A stretch of 64,000 nt of DNA, taken from assembly GCF_004118935.1 (NCBI RefSeq), contig NZ_CP035375.1, positions 2,418,001 through 2,482,000 on the forward strand, in the 5' to 3' direction. This DNA is from Salinibacterium sp. UTAS2018 (GTDB lineage Bacteria; Actinomycetota; Actinomycetes; Actinomycetales; Microbacteriaceae). A model generated the notes under the pieces. The model was not told where the DNA came from, ran no database searches, and was given only the letters and a program-made list of their open reading frames with translations. Below are positions 26,882 through 34,480 of this stretch, one piece after another; position 1 is the first letter of the stretch, and the number at the start of each line of letters is the position of its first letter. Position numbers and translations under genes: made by a program.

Positions 26882-28069
26882 AGGCGGCCCCTGCCATGCC
26901 GGGGTCTCTTGGGCTTCGCTGAACGATCGAGCGACCACGACATCCGTGGAGGAATGAGCGATGATCGACAGCGCGATAGTGAGAGCCACAATGTGGAAGA
27001 TGAGGTCGCCAGCGGGGATACCCGCGGAGACGACCACGAGAACGTATACGACCGAAGCGAAACCCTTCGGGCCGAACCACATCGCGGCGACCTGTTCTCG
27101 CATCGAGAGCCCGGAACCGAGGAACGAGACGTAGAGCGCGATAGGGCGCGCGGCGATGAGAGCGAGGATGGCGAAGGCCCAGCCGGTCCAGGCGATTTCG
27201 CCCAAAAACTTGAAGGACAGAAGCGCGCCGAAGATCATGAGCGCCAAAAGTTTGAGCAGCTCGGAGACGATTTCGCCGAACTCTTCGAAGGCCTCGCGCT
27301 CTTTCTGGCCCACCGTGGCGACGGTCACTCCGGCGGCAAATGCGGCGAGGAAGAGATTGGCGTGGGTGTAGCTCGACAGCGCGAATACGAGCAGGCCAAT
27401 CGCGATCGGAACGATGGGCTCAAAGACTCCGGCTGCCGCGAAGAGCCGCGTATGAAGCGCCTTGATCACGATCCACGGCACTGCGATGCCGATAGCGGTA
27501 CCGGCCAGCAGCTCAAGGCCCAGCTCGCCGAGATGCAGCTCTTCTGATCCTGAACTGACCGCTAAGAAGACCACCACGAACGGTAACGCCAAACCGTCGT
27601 TGACGCCTGACTCCACGTTGAGCAATTGGCGCAACCGCTCCGGAACTCGCTTGTTGCCCACGAGTGCCGCAGCAAAAACCGGGTCTGTTGGCGCCAAGAT
27701 GGCGCCGATCAGCAGCGACTCCGCCCAGCCGAGGCCTAAGAGGAAGTGCGCGAGCACCGCAGTAATAGCAAGAGTGAGCGGTAAGCCCCACCCGAGCGCG
27801 CGACCAGGAAGACGCCAGGCCTTGCGTAAGTCAGCCCAGCCCATTTTCATGCCGTCGGTGAACAGTACGACGAAGAGAGCAATCTCGGCGATCGTTGAAA
27901 CCTCGGTTGACGAGGAATCGAACTGCAGGATGCCCGTGGTCTCCGAGCCGATCACGAAACCGACCACCAAGAACAACACGGCGGCCGACAACACCGTGCG
28001 CCCCGCGAGAGCGGAGAACAAGACAGCGACCAATAGGGTCGCTGCAAAAATCAGCAGGAAGAGATCCAT
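26870..28069 (-). CDS. cation:proton antiporter, CPA1/NhaP type
   Basis: A 399-residue protein with about 12 hydrophobic helices exchanging Na+ or K+ for H+. The ion site is LLNVESGVNDGLALPFVVVF (the ND motif of electroneutral CPA1 exchangers) after GAILAPTDPVFAAALVGNK, and AARPIALYVSF is the usual arginine helix. The C-terminus is short, with no RCK or TrkA-C domain, so nucleotide gating is not expected. It follows yajQ by 14 bases on the same strand. The ATG has no clear Shine-Dalgarno. Confidence 0.92.
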   Translation of the reverse strand: MDLFLLIFAATLLVAVLFSALAGRTVLSAAVLFLVVGFVIGSETTGILQFDSSSTEVSTIAEIALFVVLFTDGMKMGWADLRKAWRLPGRALGWGLPLTLAITAVLAHFLLGLGWAESLLIGAILAPTDPVFAAALVGNKRVPERLRQLLNVESGVNDGLALPFVVVFLAVSSGSEELHLGELGLELLAGTAIGIAVPWIVIKALHTRLFAAAGVFEPIVPIAIGLLVFALSSYTHANLFLAAFAAGVTVATVGQKEREAFEEFGEIVSELLKLLALMIFGALLSFKFLGEIAWTGWAFAILALIAARPIALYVSFLGSGLSMREQVAAMWFGPKGFASVVYVLVVVSAGIPAGDLIFHIVALTIALSIIAHSSTDVVVARSFSEAQETPAWQGPPPRW

Positions 28070-28083
28070 GCTGGGGGGAGTTG

Positions 28084-28572
28084 TTAGCGGAAGTTCACGA
28101 ACTGGAGAGCGACTTCGATGTCTTTGCCCTTCAGCAGTGCCATCGTGGCCTGAAGGTCATCGCGGCTCTTGGACTGCACACGCAGCTCGTCGCCCTGAAT
28201 CTGCGACTTCACGCCCTTCGGCGCCTCATCACGGATGATCTTAGAAATCTTTTTCGCGTCTTCAGAGGAGATGCCGTTCTTCAGGCTGATCTCGATGCGG
28301 TATTCCTTGCCGCTGGGGAAGGGCTCGCCGGCGTCGAGGCTGCGCAGCGAGATGCCACGCTTGATGAACTTGGCTTCAAGCACCTCGAGAACGGCTTTGA
28401 CCCGCTCTTCGGCGCTCGCCTTAAGGAGGAGGCTCTCGCCGGTCCACTCGACCGAGGCGCCAACGCCCTTGAAGTCGTAGCGCTGAGCAAGCTCCTTTTG
28501 CGCCTGGTTGACGGCGTTTTCCGCCTCCATTTGGTCAACTTTGCTCACAATGTCAAACGAAGAATCAGCCAT
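28084..28572 (-). CDS. YajQ family nucleotide-binding protein
   Basis: A 162-residue two-domain protein: [20 protein letters not shown] at the start, then [17 protein letters not shown], and [20 protein letters not shown] near the C-terminus. Family members bind RNA or cyclic di-GMP (shown in Xanthomonas); the role here is open. The ATG is preceded by TAACAT at 6 bases (leaderless). It leads the antiporter gene. Confidence 0.94.
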   Translation of the reverse strand: MADSSFDIVSKVDQMEAENAVNQAQKELAQRYDFKGVGASVEWTGESLLLKASAEERVKAVLEVLEAKFIKRGISLRSLDAGEPFPSGKEYRIEISLKNGISSEDAKKISKIIRDEAPKGVKSQIQGDELRVQSKSRDDLQATMALLKGKDIEVALQFVNFR

Positions 28573-28706
28573 AATCCCATGTTACCCGGGCAGAGCCCAG
28601 AACTCCCACAGACGAGTTTCGGGGAAGTGGTCACGCGTGGCTCGGTTTCCTTGTATTCTGGTTCAGCGCGTTCGGTCAGATGAATACATGTGGCCGAAGG
28701 CGTCTT

Positions 28707-28791
28707 GGCGAGTTACCCAAGTGGCCAAAGGGATCTGACTGTAAATCAGACTGCATCGCATTCGAGGGTTCGAATCCCCCACTCGCCACCA
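28707..28791 (+). tRNA. tRNA-Tyr (anticodon GTA)
   Basis: Acceptor arms GGCGAGT and ACTCGCC pair fully, followed by discriminator A and an encoded CCA (28789-28791). The anticodon GTA is at 28741-28743 between paired CTGAC-type arms. A long variable arm makes it class II, normal for bacterial tRNA-Tyr; the T-arm is GAGGGTTCGAATCCCCC. A TATTCT at 28654 could be the -10 box. Confidence 0.97.
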
Positions 28792-28797
28792 CTTATT

Positions 28798-28832
28798 CGA
28801 AAGGCCCTGTGCGCACAGCACGGGGCCTTTCG
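28798..28832 (+). terminator. terminator of tRNA-Tyr
   Basis: CGAAAGGCCCTGTGC and GCACGGGGCCTTTCG form a 15-bp stem (one T-G pair) with a 5-base loop, 6 bases after the CCA. The next gene starts only 15 bases beyond it. Confidence 0.85.
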
Positions 28833-28846
28833 TGAATAATGGGCGC

Positions 28847-29980
28847 GTGAATCTAACCGCTTCTCCCGAGAGCCCATCGTTTCGTCGTCGACTAACCCAG
28901 TTTGTTGACTCATCACTCGTTCAGAACTTCGTTCTCGCCGTCATCGTGGTCAATGCCGTCATCATCGCTCTGATGACCGCGGCAGAAGAGGGCACGACGA
29001 CCTACGAGGTTCTCCACTCTCTCGACTCGATTGCCCTCGTGGTCTTCGTCATTGAGCTCGTTCTCAAGCTTGTTGCCTACGGCCCCAAGCGTTTCTTCAC
29101 CGATGGGTGGTCTGTTTTTGACCTCATCGTTGTGGGGATTGCGCTTGTGCCCAGTGCTGGACCACTTTCGGTTCTTCGTGCGCTCCGAGTGCTGCGTATT
29201 TTGAGAGTCATCAAGTTCATGCCGCAGGTGCGGATGGTTGTTGAGGCGCTCATCCGCTCGTTCCCGGGCATCGGTGCAATCGCCCTGCTGATGTCTCTCG
29301 TCTTCTTCGTGGCATCCGTTATGTCGACCGAACTCTTCGGCGATCAGTTTCCGGAGTGGTTCGGCAGCATCGGAAAGTCGACGTATTCGCTGTTTCAGAT
29401 CATGACCCTCGAGAGTTGGTCGATGGGGATCGTGCGCCCGATCATGGAAGTGATGCCGTTGGCGTGGCTGTTCTTCGTGCCGTTCATCCTGATCGCCGCG
29501 TTCATCACCCTGAACCTGTTTATTGCCGTCATCGTGGACACGATGTCGTCGCTGCGCGTCGAGCGCGAAGAGGCAGATCACGCGGAACAGGAACGACTCG
29601 CTCCTTCAGTGCAGCTCGAACTGAGCGACGACGAGCAATCGCTGCTCTCCGTTGGGCTCAGTCGACTACTCGCGCCAGCAGCGGCCCAACCAGACCTGCT
29701 GCGGATGTGGGGCGTCGACACTGCCGACGCATTGCACGATGATATTCAGCGCCTTCAGATCGCCCTTGCCGCTGGCGGTGAGCACTCCCCGGCGGATTGG
29801 GCTCGCATTGTGTTCGCGGCAGACTTAGCGCTGATGCGGAGCCAACCCGGCGGTGCGACTAGCGACGAGCTGGCTTCGAGCGACGCGAAAGCCCTAGCGA
29901 TCTCACGCTCCCTTCGGGCGCGACTCGATGCGCATGAGGGAATGTCCGCCGGCGCAGCCGTCGTCACCGTTGAGGCGTGA
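28847..29980 (+). CDS. bacterial voltage-gated sodium channel (NavAb/NaChBac type)
   Basis: A 377-residue six-helix channel subunit. S1-S3 lie in residues 25-105. The S4 sensor is LRALRVLRILRVIKF, four arginines and a lysine at every third position. The pore has the selectivity filter TLESWSMGIVRP (about 187-198), the same as I recall for NavAb, then MEVMPLAWLFFVPFILIA and S6. The fold assembles as a homotetramer. After S6 comes an acidic coiled-coil-like segment (LRVEREEADHAEQERLAPS) and a further about 110 residues not seen in the 267-residue NavAb. The start is GTG 28847: AATAAT stands 6 bases upstream; the GTG at 28832 lies in the tRNA terminator. Confidence 0.93.
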   Translation: MNLTASPESPSFRRRLTQFVDSSLVQNFVLAVIVVNAVIIALMTAAEEGTTTYEVLHSLDSIALVVFVIELVLKLVAYGPKRFFTDGWSVFDLIVVGIALVPSAGPLSVLRALRVLRILRVIKFMPQVRMVVEALIRSFPGIGAIALLMSLVFFVASVMSTELFGDQFPEWFGSIGKSTYSLFQIMTLESWSMGIVRPIMEVMPLAWLFFVPFILIAAFITLNLFIAVIVDTMSSLRVEREEADHAEQERLAPSVQLELSDDEQSLLSVGLSRLLAPAAAQPDLLRMWGVDTADALHDDIQRLQIALAAGGEHSPADWARIVFAADLALMRSQPGGATSDELASSDAKALAISRSLRARLDAHEGMSAGAAVVTVEA

Positions 29981-30000
29981 TCTCTCCCGCGGTGAAAGCC

Positions 30001-30918
30001 TCAGGCTGAGAGTTCGTACGCCCGGATGTAATCGAGACGGTATTCCTGCGGCTGCGTGATGTCGTCGGAGAGGTCGCCTCCAAAGTCCCCTCCGACTGCA
30101 AGATTGACGAGGAGGAAGAAGGGCTGATCGAAGACCCAGGAGTTTGGTGCCACGTCAGCCGGCACAGCCTCGTGGTAGACGGTGCCATCGACTTCCCACA
30201 CGATTCGCCCGGGGGACCACTCCACCGCGACCTCGTGCCACTCGTCGGCAACCGGGGTGCCGAGGCCGAGGACGCCACCGAACGACTGTTCGCCGGAATA
30301 ACCGGGGCCATGAATCGTGCCGAAAATCTGGGTCGGTGAATTTCCCACGAACTCCATCACGTCGATCTCGCCCGCCTCTGGCCAATCGACCTCGGAGAGG
30401 TCTTCGCCGAGCATCCAGAACGCCGGCCACACACCGCCTGCTCCAGGAACCTGGATGCGCGCTTCCACCCGCCCGAACTCCACCGTCACCTTGTCGGCCG
30501 AGATGAGACGAGCCGAGGTGAAGGAGCACGGTCCGTACCAGCACGACTGGTCTGACGCGAGCGGATCGAGAGCCCGAGCGGTGATCACGAGATTGCCCGT
30601 TCCATCGAGCGCGGCATTCGCTACGCCCTCCGTGTAGAACTGCAACTCATTGTTGCCCCAGCCTTCGCCTCCGACCTCGTTAGTCCAGTTGTCGGGGTTG
30701 GGCGCCGAACCTGCCGGTCCATCAAACTCGTCACTCCACACTAGGGAGCGACCCGGTAGCTGGGGATCGGGCGGCGGCGACGCGAGGTCATTGGGCTCGT
30801 CACTTGCTACGGGTGGCCCGCTGGCAGAATCGCCAATCTGGGAAACCAGCAGCACGCTGAGAAGCAACGCGACGGCGAGCAGTGTGATGGCGAGCGGGGT
30901 GACTCGTTTTCTGTTCAT
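30001..30918 (-). CDS. GH16 beta-glucanase (laminarinase type), secreted
   Basis: A 305-residue protein. An N-terminal membrane/signal helix (PLAITLLAVALLLSVLLVSQ) is followed by a Pro/Asp linker and a GH16 jelly roll from about residue 57. The catalytic motif is WPEAGEIDVMEFVG (Glu184, Asp186, Glu189), the ExDxxE form of beta-1,3-glucanases. LVWSDEFDGP and the GGEGWGNNELQFYTE substrate-cleft motif are typical of bacterial laminarinases. Algal laminarin is a likely substrate, consistent with an aquatic habit (inference). ATGA overlap joins it to a decayed upstream reading frame. Confidence 0.93.
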   Translation of the reverse strand: MNRKRVTPLAITLLAVALLLSVLLVSQIGDSASGPPVASDEPNDLASPPPDPQLPGRSLVWSDEFDGPAGSAPNPDNWTNEVGGEGWGNNELQFYTEGVANAALDGTGNLVITARALDPLASDQSCWYGPCSFTSARLISADKVTVEFGRVEARIQVPGAGGVWPAFWMLGEDLSEVDWPEAGEIDVMEFVGNSPTQIFGTIHGPGYSGEQSFGGVLGLGTPVADEWHEVAVEWSPGRIVWEVDGTVYHEAVPADVAPNSWVFDQPFFLLVNLAVGGDFGGDLSDDITQPQEYRLDYIRAYELSA

Positions 30919-31264
30919 CTTGCACCTTTAGTGGCGACCACATCCAGATCGAGCGACGTGTGTACCGGCCGGAGAGGCCGGGGCCCTGTTCTCCCCACCG
31001 AAGCGACCTCGAATGGAGTGCCATCGTACAGGCGCGGGCGGAACGTGGCGCGAGCGAACTGACCGGAGTTGAGGGTGAACCAGAGTCCACCTCAATAAAC
31101 AGTCGCTGCCGGTTGCGCACGAAGTAGACCTCTCCGGAGCGCTCATCGCCACGGGATTCGCCTCCCTGCAGGGATTGCGCGTAGATGCGGCAAAAGAAAA
31201 GGACTTTATCCTCGCTGCGGAACCAGCCGTTGCCCAGAAACTTGAGGCAGTGTTGAAGCAGTTG
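30915..31264 (-). pseudogene. decayed gene upstream of GH16, headless with a probable frameshift
   Basis: The 3' frame (30915-31091) encodes a 58-residue tail ending VHTSLDLDVVATKGAR, with its TGA inside the GH16 start (ATGA). A second minus frame (about 31085-31264) reads GNGWFRSEDKVLFFCRIYAQ then SGEVYFVRNRQRLFIEVDS. One missing base near 31084 would join them as FIEVDS-WFTLNSGQFARATF. A TAG at 31265-31267 and no start codon close the 5' side. Third-position GC of the upstream part is about 70% by my count. I do not recognise the protein. The plus strand has a rival headless frame (31079-31274) ending QKLEAVLKQLLA, so assignment is tentative. Confidence 0.4.
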
Positions 31265-31274
31265 CTAGCCTGAG

Positions 31275-31311
31275 TAGACCACTTTATAAAGGTCTGGCAA
31301 CTAGACCACTT
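31275..31311. repeat. direct repeats TAGACCACTT with inverted half-sites
   Basis: TAGACCACTT occurs at 31275-31284 and 31302-31311. Between them lies AGGTCT, so AGACC and GGTCT form inverted pairs with either copy. This resembles GntR-type operators (the DasR element ends TAGACCACT). Downstream to 31383 an imperfect ACCCGCGC/GTGCGTGGGT hairpin is visible, and at 31384-31404 ATTCAC and GTGAAT arms flank 9 bases just before the next Shine-Dalgarno. Confidence 0.35.
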
Positions 31312-31420
31312 GCGCGCTAGCCTTTATGAATCTGTTACCCGCGCGCAACCCGTACGTGCGTGGGTCAATTACCCGAGTTTTGCATTCACACCTAGCAGGT
31401 GAATCGCGTGGAGGAGAAGA

Positions 31421-31486
31421 ATGTCGCTGATGAGCGCGCATGCCCCAGTGGCCTTCTCTTCCCGCCACCACGAGCTCGTTCTATGA
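31421..31486 (+). CDS. 21-codon upstream ORF coupled to the M23 peptidase
   Basis: ATG at 31421 follows GGAGGAGAAG, the strongest Shine-Dalgarno in this area. The predicted peptide starts MSLMSAHAPVAFSSRHHE. Its stop TGA overlaps the ATG of the peptidase gene (ATGA at 31483-31486). The peptidase ATG itself lacks a good ribosome site, so translation is likely coupled. Too short to test by composition; function as a leader is inferred. Confidence 0.5.
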   Translation: MSLMSAHAPVAFSSRHHELVL

Positions 31487-33123
31487 GCCGGGACGCCGCG
31501 CCCTCCCACAACCCGGGAACCGAAGCGAATCCGCCGCTGACGCGCAAAGAAATGCGCGAGCGTGAACGCGAAGCTCAACAATCAGCTAACCAGCGAAGCA
31601 GCGCGAAGCGCCCGGCGAAGACGCCAGTGGTTCCCGTGCTCGCTGATTTGTTCAGTCCGCACTCGCAGCCTGCTCCCGAAGAGCAGCAGCGGCAGCCCGC
31701 AGCAGTCGAACCGCGACCAGTAGTCGCTGTCGTTCTGCCCTCAGCTGTCGAGACGGCCCCCGAGAGTGTCGAATCTCAGGCGGCAGCGGCAGCGTCCGAG
31801 CCATTTGCGGTGGCGGTTCCGGAAATCGTGACAGCGACAGTGGATCGCCCCGTTTCGGTTGAGAGCGCGGTCGCATTGCCGAGCCGTCGTTCGATGCGCA
31901 CCAAGGCTGCTGCTGTGGCCTCCGTGCCCGCAATTCCCACGCCGGCTTTTCCGGCGCCCGCCAGCAGCGTTGTCGTGAGCCCGGCGCCTGTCTCGGTCGC
32001 ACCGCCGGTGGTGGCGCCTGGCGCGCCGACGGTATCTGAGCGACTGTTCACTGCTCCGATCTCTACCGTGCACGCCCCGGCCGCAGCGACAGCCGCCGTC
32101 GACCCAGCACCTTCCGAGCCTCAGAGCATTGGGGCTGACGCGCCTTTCGACATCTTTGGCTTGACGCCCAGCACGGTTACTTCGACATCCGACGCCTCCG
32201 TGGAGACTCTAGAGTCGAACGCGGCGCTCGCGGTGGCCCCGACAAGCCGCAAGCGTTCGCGGCCGGCCAAGGCAGCCCAGAGTGGTCGTGCACCGAAGCA
32301 GGCGACCGCGGCTACTGCACCTCGCTCACGCAAGGCGACAAACTCCGCGGTCAAATCGAAGCGTGTGTGGGTTTCCCGCAAGGCATTAGCGCCGAGCAAC
32401 ACCTCCGGTTCGAGCAGCAAGCGTTCGGCGTCGAAGGCGCTCTCATTTGTCGCGATGCTGTTCGCATTCCCGATTCTCGTCGGTGTCTCGGTGCCGTCAA
32501 ACATATTCATGGATGCGGATTCAGCCACGATCGCCGCCGGCGCCCCGGTCGCTGACGTTGCGGCCCTCAGCGCGAACGCGCGTGCCAGCCAGTCCCTGGC
32601 GGTCTCCGACGATGTTGCGGGTGAGGTCGCTGCGCATGACGACATCAAGGTGATCTCGTACGCAGAAGTACTGGCGCTCAAATATGCCGGAATCGATTAC
32701 GAGTACAGCGCGACGAGCGGCGATGTTCGCTGGCCGTTCCCCTACTCCGTACCGATCACCGATGGTTTCGGCGACCGCGTCGGTGGCTTCCACAAGGGAA
32801 CTGACTTCGCGGCAGCATCCGGAACACCGATCTACGCGATCGCTGACGGCACCGTAGATCTCATTCAGGCGGACTGGTCGGGCTACGGATATCACGCCGT
32901 CATTAGCCACACGATCAACGGCCAGCAGGTCACGAGCCTCTACGCTCACATGATCACGGACTCCAGCCCCGTCGTCGTAGGGCAGCAAGTTAAGGCGGGT
33001 GACTTCCTCGGTCTCGTCGGCGAAACCGGCATCGCCTATGGTGCCCATCTGCACTTTGAAGTGCACCTCGATGACGTTCCCGTCGACCCCTACGCCTGGC
33101 TTACAGCAAATGCTGTTGACTAA
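31483..33123 (+). CDS. membrane-anchored M23 (LytM) peptidase with long disordered region
   Basis: A 546-residue protein. Residues 1-230 are Pro/Ala/Val/Glu-rich and disordered, 250-325 are basic (TSRKRSRPAKAAQSG, APRSRKATNS), and one helix (ALSFVAMLFAFPILVGVSV) lies near residue 345. The C-terminal domain (about 420-546) is an M23 endopeptidase with HKGTD (His437, Asp441) and AHLHFEV (His522, His524) zinc sites, acting on peptidoglycan outside. The topology places the disordered part in the cytoplasm. The start at ATG 31483 is set by the coupled upstream ORF; the GTG at 31399 is in frame but would bypass the strong ribosome site. Confidence 0.88.
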   Translation: MSRDAAPSHNPGTEANPPLTRKEMREREREAQQSANQRSSAKRPAKTPVVPVLADLFSPHSQPAPEEQQRQPAAVEPRPVVAVVLPSAVETAPESVESQAAAAASEPFAVAVPEIVTATVDRPVSVESAVALPSRRSMRTKAAAVASVPAIPTPAFPAPASSVVVSPAPVSVAPPVVAPGAPTVSERLFTAPISTVHAPAAATAAVDPAPSEPQSIGADAPFDIFGLTPSTVTSTSDASVETLESNAALAVAPTSRKRSRPAKAAQSGRAPKQATAATAPRSRKATNSAVKSKRVWVSRKALAPSNTSGSSSKRSASKALSFVAMLFAFPILVGVSVPSNIFMDADSATIAAGAPVADVAALSANARASQSLAVSDDVAGEVAAHDDIKVISYAEVLALKYAGIDYEYSATSGDVRWPFPYSVPITDGFGDRVGGFHKGTDFAAASGTPIYAIADGTVDLIQADWSGYGYHAVISHTINGQQVTSLYAHMITDSSPVVVGQQVKAGDFLGLVGETGIAYGAHLHFEVHLDDVPVDPYAWLTANAVD

Positions 33124-33222
33124 TCTTTGCCAACGGCCATTTTTGGGCCAAAAGCGTAAGGAGAGGCCCCCAGCGGGTGCTATTCTCTTACGGTGCCAAT
33201 CGCGCGTTTAGCGCTTTTGTGT

Positions 33223-33294
<72 letters not shown>

Positions 33295-33320
33295 CGCTCA
33301 TCCGAATTTTTGGATGATGT

Positions 33321-33394
33321 GGCTGAGTAGCTCAGTTGGTGAGAGCGCACGACTCATAATCGTGAGGTCGCGGGTTCGAATCCCGCCTCAGCTA
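33321..33394 (+). tRNA. tRNA-Met (anticodon CAT)
   Basis: Acceptor GGCTGAG pairs with CTCAGCT (first pair G-T), the anticodon CAT (33355-33357) sits in loop CTCATAA between CACGA and TCGTG, the D-arm is AGCTCAGTTGGTGAGAGC and the T-arm GCGGGTTCGAATCCCGC. The first pair excludes the initiator. Elongator Met or lysidine-modified Ile cannot be separated by eye. It lies 26 bases after tRNA-Thr, with a CATCC/GGATG hairpin between. Confidence 0.93.
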
Positions 33395-33711
33395 CCGTTT
33401 GTTGTTCCCGGGATCTATGAGTCCCCTTGTTGTTTCCAGCGTTCGCTTCCGCGAGTTGTGACCGTCGCGCATCGCCTTCGCCTTCGCCTTCGCCTTCGCT
33501 CAGCGCCGGGCGGGTTCTTCGATGTCGGGCACCGCGAAAGCGAAAATACTTCTCTTATGATGGGTGGTGGCGCCACCACCACCACAGTTCCGGGCGTATT
33601 CGCGACAGTCGTGGGGGTAAAAATCGCCGTTGATCTTCATCACACCAACGTTCGGTCGCTCCGATTTGGGGTCGCTGGCGCTGACGACGCGCAGTTCCCA
33701 AGGAGTTTCCG
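33395..33711. other. gene-free stretch between tRNA-Met and the ThuA gene
   Basis: No convincing coding frame. It contains a CGCCTT hexamer repeat (33473-33500), a perfect 18-bp palindrome GGTGGTGGC-GCCACCACC (33563-33580), and AAGGAG before the ThuA start. The palindrome could be a repressor site for the ThuA gene 132 bases downstream, but nothing confirms it. Confidence 0.6.
33473..33500. repeat. CGCCTT hexanucleotide tandem repeat
   Basis: Four exact CGCCTT copies followed by CGCT. It lies in a gene-free stretch and is a candidate slipped-strand site. Confidence 0.9.
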
Positions 33712-34410
33712 ATGAGCAACCCGAAGAATGCACTCGTGGTGCGCGGGGGATGGCCCGGGCATCACCCCGTCGCCACCACCGACGCATTCATCCCCTTCCT
33801 TGAATCGCAGGGATTTGCCGTGCGCGTCGAAGAATCGTCTGCGATCTACGCCGACGAAGCCGCGATGAGTGATATCGACCTCATCGTTCAGTGTGTGTCG
33901 ATGGCGACAATCGAACGTGAAGAATTCGACGGATTAGATGCTGCTGTTCGGCGCGGAGTTGGGCTTGCCGGCTGGCACGGGGGAATCGTCGATTCGTATC
34001 GCAATACACCGGAGTATCCGCAACTTATTGGGGGATACTTCGCCACGCATCCGCCGAAGCCGCACCATGACCGCATGGGGGATGGCAGCGACTATATGGT
34101 TCCCCACCGCATAGAGGTCACTCCCGCGGGAAAGGAGCATCCCATCACCAGCGGTATCGGTGCGTTCGATCTCGACACTGAGCAGTATTGGGTGCTTACG
34201 GACAACTACAACACTGTGCTCGCTACGACGACGCATGCGAGTAAACCGGGAGATCCTTGGGGTTCGCCGGTGACATGCCCCGCGGTGTGGACGCGGCAGT
34301 GGGGCAAGGGGCGCGTGTTTGTCGCGACGCCAGGCCACGACCCCGACGTCTTGGCGATGTCGCCCGTGCGCACCATGGTCGAGCGGGGCCTGCTGTGGGC
34401 CAGCCGTTAG
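33712..34410 (+). CDS. ThuA domain protein
   Basis: A 232-residue glutamine-amidotransferase-like protein: ALVVRGGWPGHHPVATTDAF at the start, GVGLAGWHGGIVDSYRNTPE in the middle, and PAVWTRQWGKGRVFVATPGH towards the end, the conserved ThuA (trehalose utilisation) landmarks. No nucleophilic cysteine is seen, as usual for ThuA. The family is linked to oxidation of trehalose-type or other sugars; the substrate here is unknown. AAGGAG lies 6 bases before the ATG. Confidence 0.9.
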   Translation: MSNPKNALVVRGGWPGHHPVATTDAFIPFLESQGFAVRVEESSAIYADEAAMSDIDLIVQCVSMATIEREEFDGLDAAVRRGVGLAGWHGGIVDSYRNTPEYPQLIGGYFATHPPKPHHDRMGDGSDYMVPHRIEVTPAGKEHPITSGIGAFDLDTEQYWVLTDNYNTVLATTTHASKPGDPWGSPVTCPAVWTRQWGKGRVFVATPGHDPDVLAMSPVRTMVERGLLWASR

Positions 34411-34480
34411 ACGCCATTGGTAGGGGCCACGCGCTGCCCTCGCGAGAAATTGCGCACGCTCATCGCCTACGCTGAAGCCA

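Noticed and set aside
28832..28846. GTG at 28832 as start of the sodium channel
   Set aside because: It lies in the last bases of the tRNA-Tyr terminator stem, and the GTG at 28847 has a -10-like AATAAT at the leaderless spacing.
31079..31274. A headless plus-strand frame ending QKLEAVLKQLLA
   Set aside because: It has no start codon and lower third-position GC (about 61% by my count) than the opposite minus frame, which also connects to the GH16 gene. Kept only as an alternative.
31312..31420. A ydaO-type (cyclic di-AMP) riboswitch before the M23 gene
   Set aside because: Such riboswitches often precede wall hydrolases in actinobacteria, but none of the conserved sequence blocks is visible here.
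31399..31482. GTG at 31399 as start of the M23 gene
   Set aside because: The added 28 residues are in frame but lack a ribosome site before the GTG, while the strong site at 31409-31418 serves the short ORF coupled to the ATG at 31483.
33473..33500. A CRISPR array suspected from the CGCCTT repeats
   Set aside because: The unit is only 6 bases with no spacers; no cas gene is in the window.
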